From: Candidatus Thorarchaeota archaeon SMTZ1-83
GTDB lineage: Archaea; Asgardarchaeota; Thorarchaeia; Thorarchaeales; Thorarchaeaceae
DNA length: 23,340 nucleotides
Assembly (NCBI GenBank): GCA_001563325.1
Contig: LRSK01000065.1
Span: 1 to 23,340 of the forward strand
Direction of reading: 5' to 3'
Shown: positions 21,871-23,340 of the stretch, one piece after another
Layout: each line of letters starts with the position of its first letter
Numbering within the stretch: position 1 is the stretch's first letter
Notes under the pieces: model-generated
The model's database searches: none
Told to the model about the DNA's origin: nothing
Seen by the model: only the letters and a program-made list of their open reading frames with translations
Translations under genes and position numbers: made by a program

Positions 21871-21879
21871 ATTTATAAG
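21871..21879 (+). promoter_or_regulatory. TATA box of the hydrolase gene
   Basis: ATTTATAAG is centred 26-27 bp before the ATG at 21902, which fits a leaderless transcript. Confidence 0.7.
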
Positions 21880-21901
21880 TCTTCATGTAGATGAATGAAC
21901 T

Positions 21902-22852
21902 ATGGATCAGTTTGAAGAGAAGCGACTTGACACAGGCGAGATCAACATCAACTATGTCGAAGGACCCCGGAATGGCCTCCCCCTTGTTCTTGTTCCTGGT
22001 CAGGGGGCAGACTGGAAGAACTACGAGAAGGTGCTACCATTGCTCTCACAGAACTTCCATGTCTATGCTGTTAATGTCCGAGGACATGGGAAATCTGACT
22101 GGACAACTGGGGGATATACATTCAACTCAATTGGTAGGGATATGGTTTCGCTTCTTGAAACTGCTGTGAAAGAACCAGCGATTATCTCAGGTAACTCCTC
22201 TGGGGGGCTCATCGCACTGTGGCTGGCGGCAAACAGGCCAGACCTTGTCCGCGGAATCATCATGGAAGATCCGCCCCTCTTCTCTGCTGAGTGGCCAAGA
22301 ATCAGAGAGGACAGCTATGTCTACAGGGTCTTGGAGGTGACTGTAGAGCTGAGTAAGGAGCTCAATCAGTCGAGAAGCATTCGTGGACTTGCTAGAACGT
22401 TCATGAAGGTCAAGCGACCAGTTGAGGGGGGCAAGTTCCAGGGAGTACCCAGACCAGCTGCGTATCTATTTGCCTTCATGATTCGTGCATCCCAGAGGCT
22501 CCGATCAGGAGACCCCTCTCTCCCAGGAAGATTTGGGCGGATAACAGACATGCTAGTGAACTTCGATGTGGACTTCTCTCAAGCCTTCCTTGACGGCCGC
22601 GTCTACGAGGGTCTGGATCATGCTGATGCTCTGAAGCGTGCTGAGTGTCCGATGATACTACTCCACGCAAACTGGTTGAGGCATCCTGACTACGGTCTCG
22701 TAGGTGCAATGGACGATGATGATGCGACACGGGCTCAAGAAATCGCTCCGGAGATGCATTTCAAGAGAATCGATTCTGACCACGTAATCCACTCCGACAA
22801 TCCAGAACTGTTTGTGAAAGAAGTCGAAGAATTCGCAGCGAAGCTCTCTTGA
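21902..22852 (+). CDS. Alpha/beta hydrolase
   Basis: The 316-residue protein has a complete alpha/beta hydrolase signature. The oxyanion strand is LVLVPGQGADW (residues about 28-38), followed by VYAVNVRGHGKSD. The nucleophile elbow is SGNSSGG, with Ser99 as the nucleophile. The catalytic His is in SDHVIHSDNP (His294 most likely). The acid is less certain but may lie after MILLHANWLRHPDYG. It could be an esterase, epoxide hydrolase or acyl-transfer enzyme; the large cap (residues 130-240) points to a bulky substrate. Start at 21902 is chosen because the TATA box at 21871-21879 places the transcript start at that ATG. It is divergent from a GbsR-type regulator. Confidence 0.9.
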   Translation: MDQFEEKRLDTGEININYVEGPRNGLPLVLVPGQGADWKNYEKVLPLLSQNFHVYAVNVRGHGKSDWTTGGYTFNSIGRDMVSLLETAVKEPAIISGNSSGGLIALWLAANRPDLVRGIIMEDPPLFSAEWPRIREDSYVYRVLEVTVELSKELNQSRSIRGLARTFMKVKRPVEGGKFQGVPRPAAYLFAFMIRASQRLRSGDPSLPGRFGRITDMLVNFDVDFSQAFLDGRVYEGLDHADALKRAECPMILLHANWLRHPDYGLVGAMDDDDATRAQEIAPEMHFKRIDSDHVIHSDNPELFVKEVEEFAAKLS

Positions 22853-22943
22853 TTATCTGGTTGGCGGTCAATCAGATGATGCCTCTACTAATATCACTGG
22901 ATACTCAAGACTTATGAAGAACCCTCAAAGAATCTATTAGAAC

Positions 22944-23340
22944 ATGCCAGAGGAAGAAGCGATTTCCACAAGCTATAGCTGGAAGCGTGACCCACTCTTG
23001 TTGGCATATAGCATCATGATGTTCTTGCCAATCTTGATGGTCTTCTTCTTCTATAACTACTACGATATCATCTTCCTTGTCTACGCTGGGGGAGTTCTCC
23101 TTGTGCTCAGTTTCGCCATCATCTGGATGGCGGGTGGCGAATTCCGGAAGAGGGGTGGCGCGCCAGAAGGAGAAAGCATTGTTCATACCACAGTCCTTGT
23201 TGACACAGGAGTCTATGGAGTAGTTCGCCATCCACAGTACTTGGGCTTCATGCTGATTGTGTTGTCGTTTGTGCTGATGTCTCAACATTGGCTCAGTGTC
23301 TTATCCGGGGTCGGAGGATGTGTCTTGTTCTATTTTGACG
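22944..23340 (+). CDS. Second ICMT/PEMT-like methyltransferase (3' end beyond window)
   Basis: The frame opens at the ATG at 22944 and is open to the window end (132 codons). It encodes two hydrophobic segments (LLAYSIMMFLPILMVFFFY and LVYAGGVLLVLSFAIIWMAGG), then the conserved methyltransferase signature LVDTGVYGVVRHPQYLGF and a further membrane helix. The RHPQYLG motif is characteristic of ICMT and phospholipid methyltransferases and binds S-adenosylmethionine. The C-terminal acidic and Arg motif is missing because of the window edge. No start with a good ribosome site is seen. It is paralogous in type to the gene at 14882. Confidence 0.82.
   Translation, partial: MPEEEAISTSYSWKRDPLLLAYSIMMFLPILMVFFFYNYYDIIFLVYAGGVLLVLSFAIIWMAGGEFRKRGGAPEGESIVHTTVLVDTGVYGVVRHPQYLGFMLIVLSFVLMSQHWLSVLSGVGGCVLFYFD

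Overview
The window reads as a mid-GC archaeal chromosome segment, most likely from an Asgard-type (Thorarchaeota-like) genome; the phylum is a guess. The archaeal signs are TATA boxes about 25 bp before inferred transcription starts, several leaderless or TTG-initiated genes with strong Shine-Dalgarno sites, an archaemetzincin, and secreted NosD beta-helix/Ig-like proteins with a Thr-rich stalk and C-terminal membrane anchor. No tRNA, rRNA, CRISPR array or transposase was found.

Layout. 1-2.8 kb: end of a coiled-coil zinc-ribbon protein, a DinB-like protein, and a TetR regulator divergent from a small membrane protein across two palindromic operators. 2.9-9.1 kb: a 13-TM membrane protein fused to an endonuclease/exonuclease/phosphatase (EEP) domain, an alpha-beta barrel protein, a winged-helix protein, an unknown protein, a PD-(D/E)XK-like nuclease, and a GC-richer zinc alcohol dehydrogenase that looks acquired. 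9.2-14.7 kb, all minus strand: a membrane-anchored LamG-like protein, a GNAT acetyltransferase, the large NosD/Ig-like surface protein, and an acyl-CoA dehydrogenase (ACAD). 14.8-23.3 kb: an ICMT-like methyltransferase, a possible degenerate M48 protease-like membrane protein, a DinB remnant, an NTF2-like protein, a SAM methyltransferase, a SatD/membrane-protein operon, a hotdog thioesterase, an archaemetzincin, a GbsR/MarR-type regulator divergent from an alpha/beta hydrolase, and a second, truncated ICMT-like gene.

The most striking signal is not a gene. Between 1.5 and 10.9 kb, eight intergenic segments, all in one orientation, read on the minus strand as the last 10-20 codons of an ACAD (consensus tail FGPEYLPYRQEKQM-stop), most followed by a hairpin. 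This is the same arrangement as the real ACAD 3' end at 13.48 kb. Between 15.4 and 20.1 kb, five segments, again in one orientation, resemble the promoter and start region of that same ACAD gene (14.73-14.81 kb). So the ACAD gene has an array of orphan 3' ends on its 3' side and an array of orphan 5' ends on its 5' side, with unrelated accessory genes singly or in pairs between the repeats. Repeated insertion of gene cassettes at the two ends of an ACAD gene, each regenerating the end, would produce this. Decay of many ACAD copies, or dispersal of terminator and promoter modules, are alternatives.
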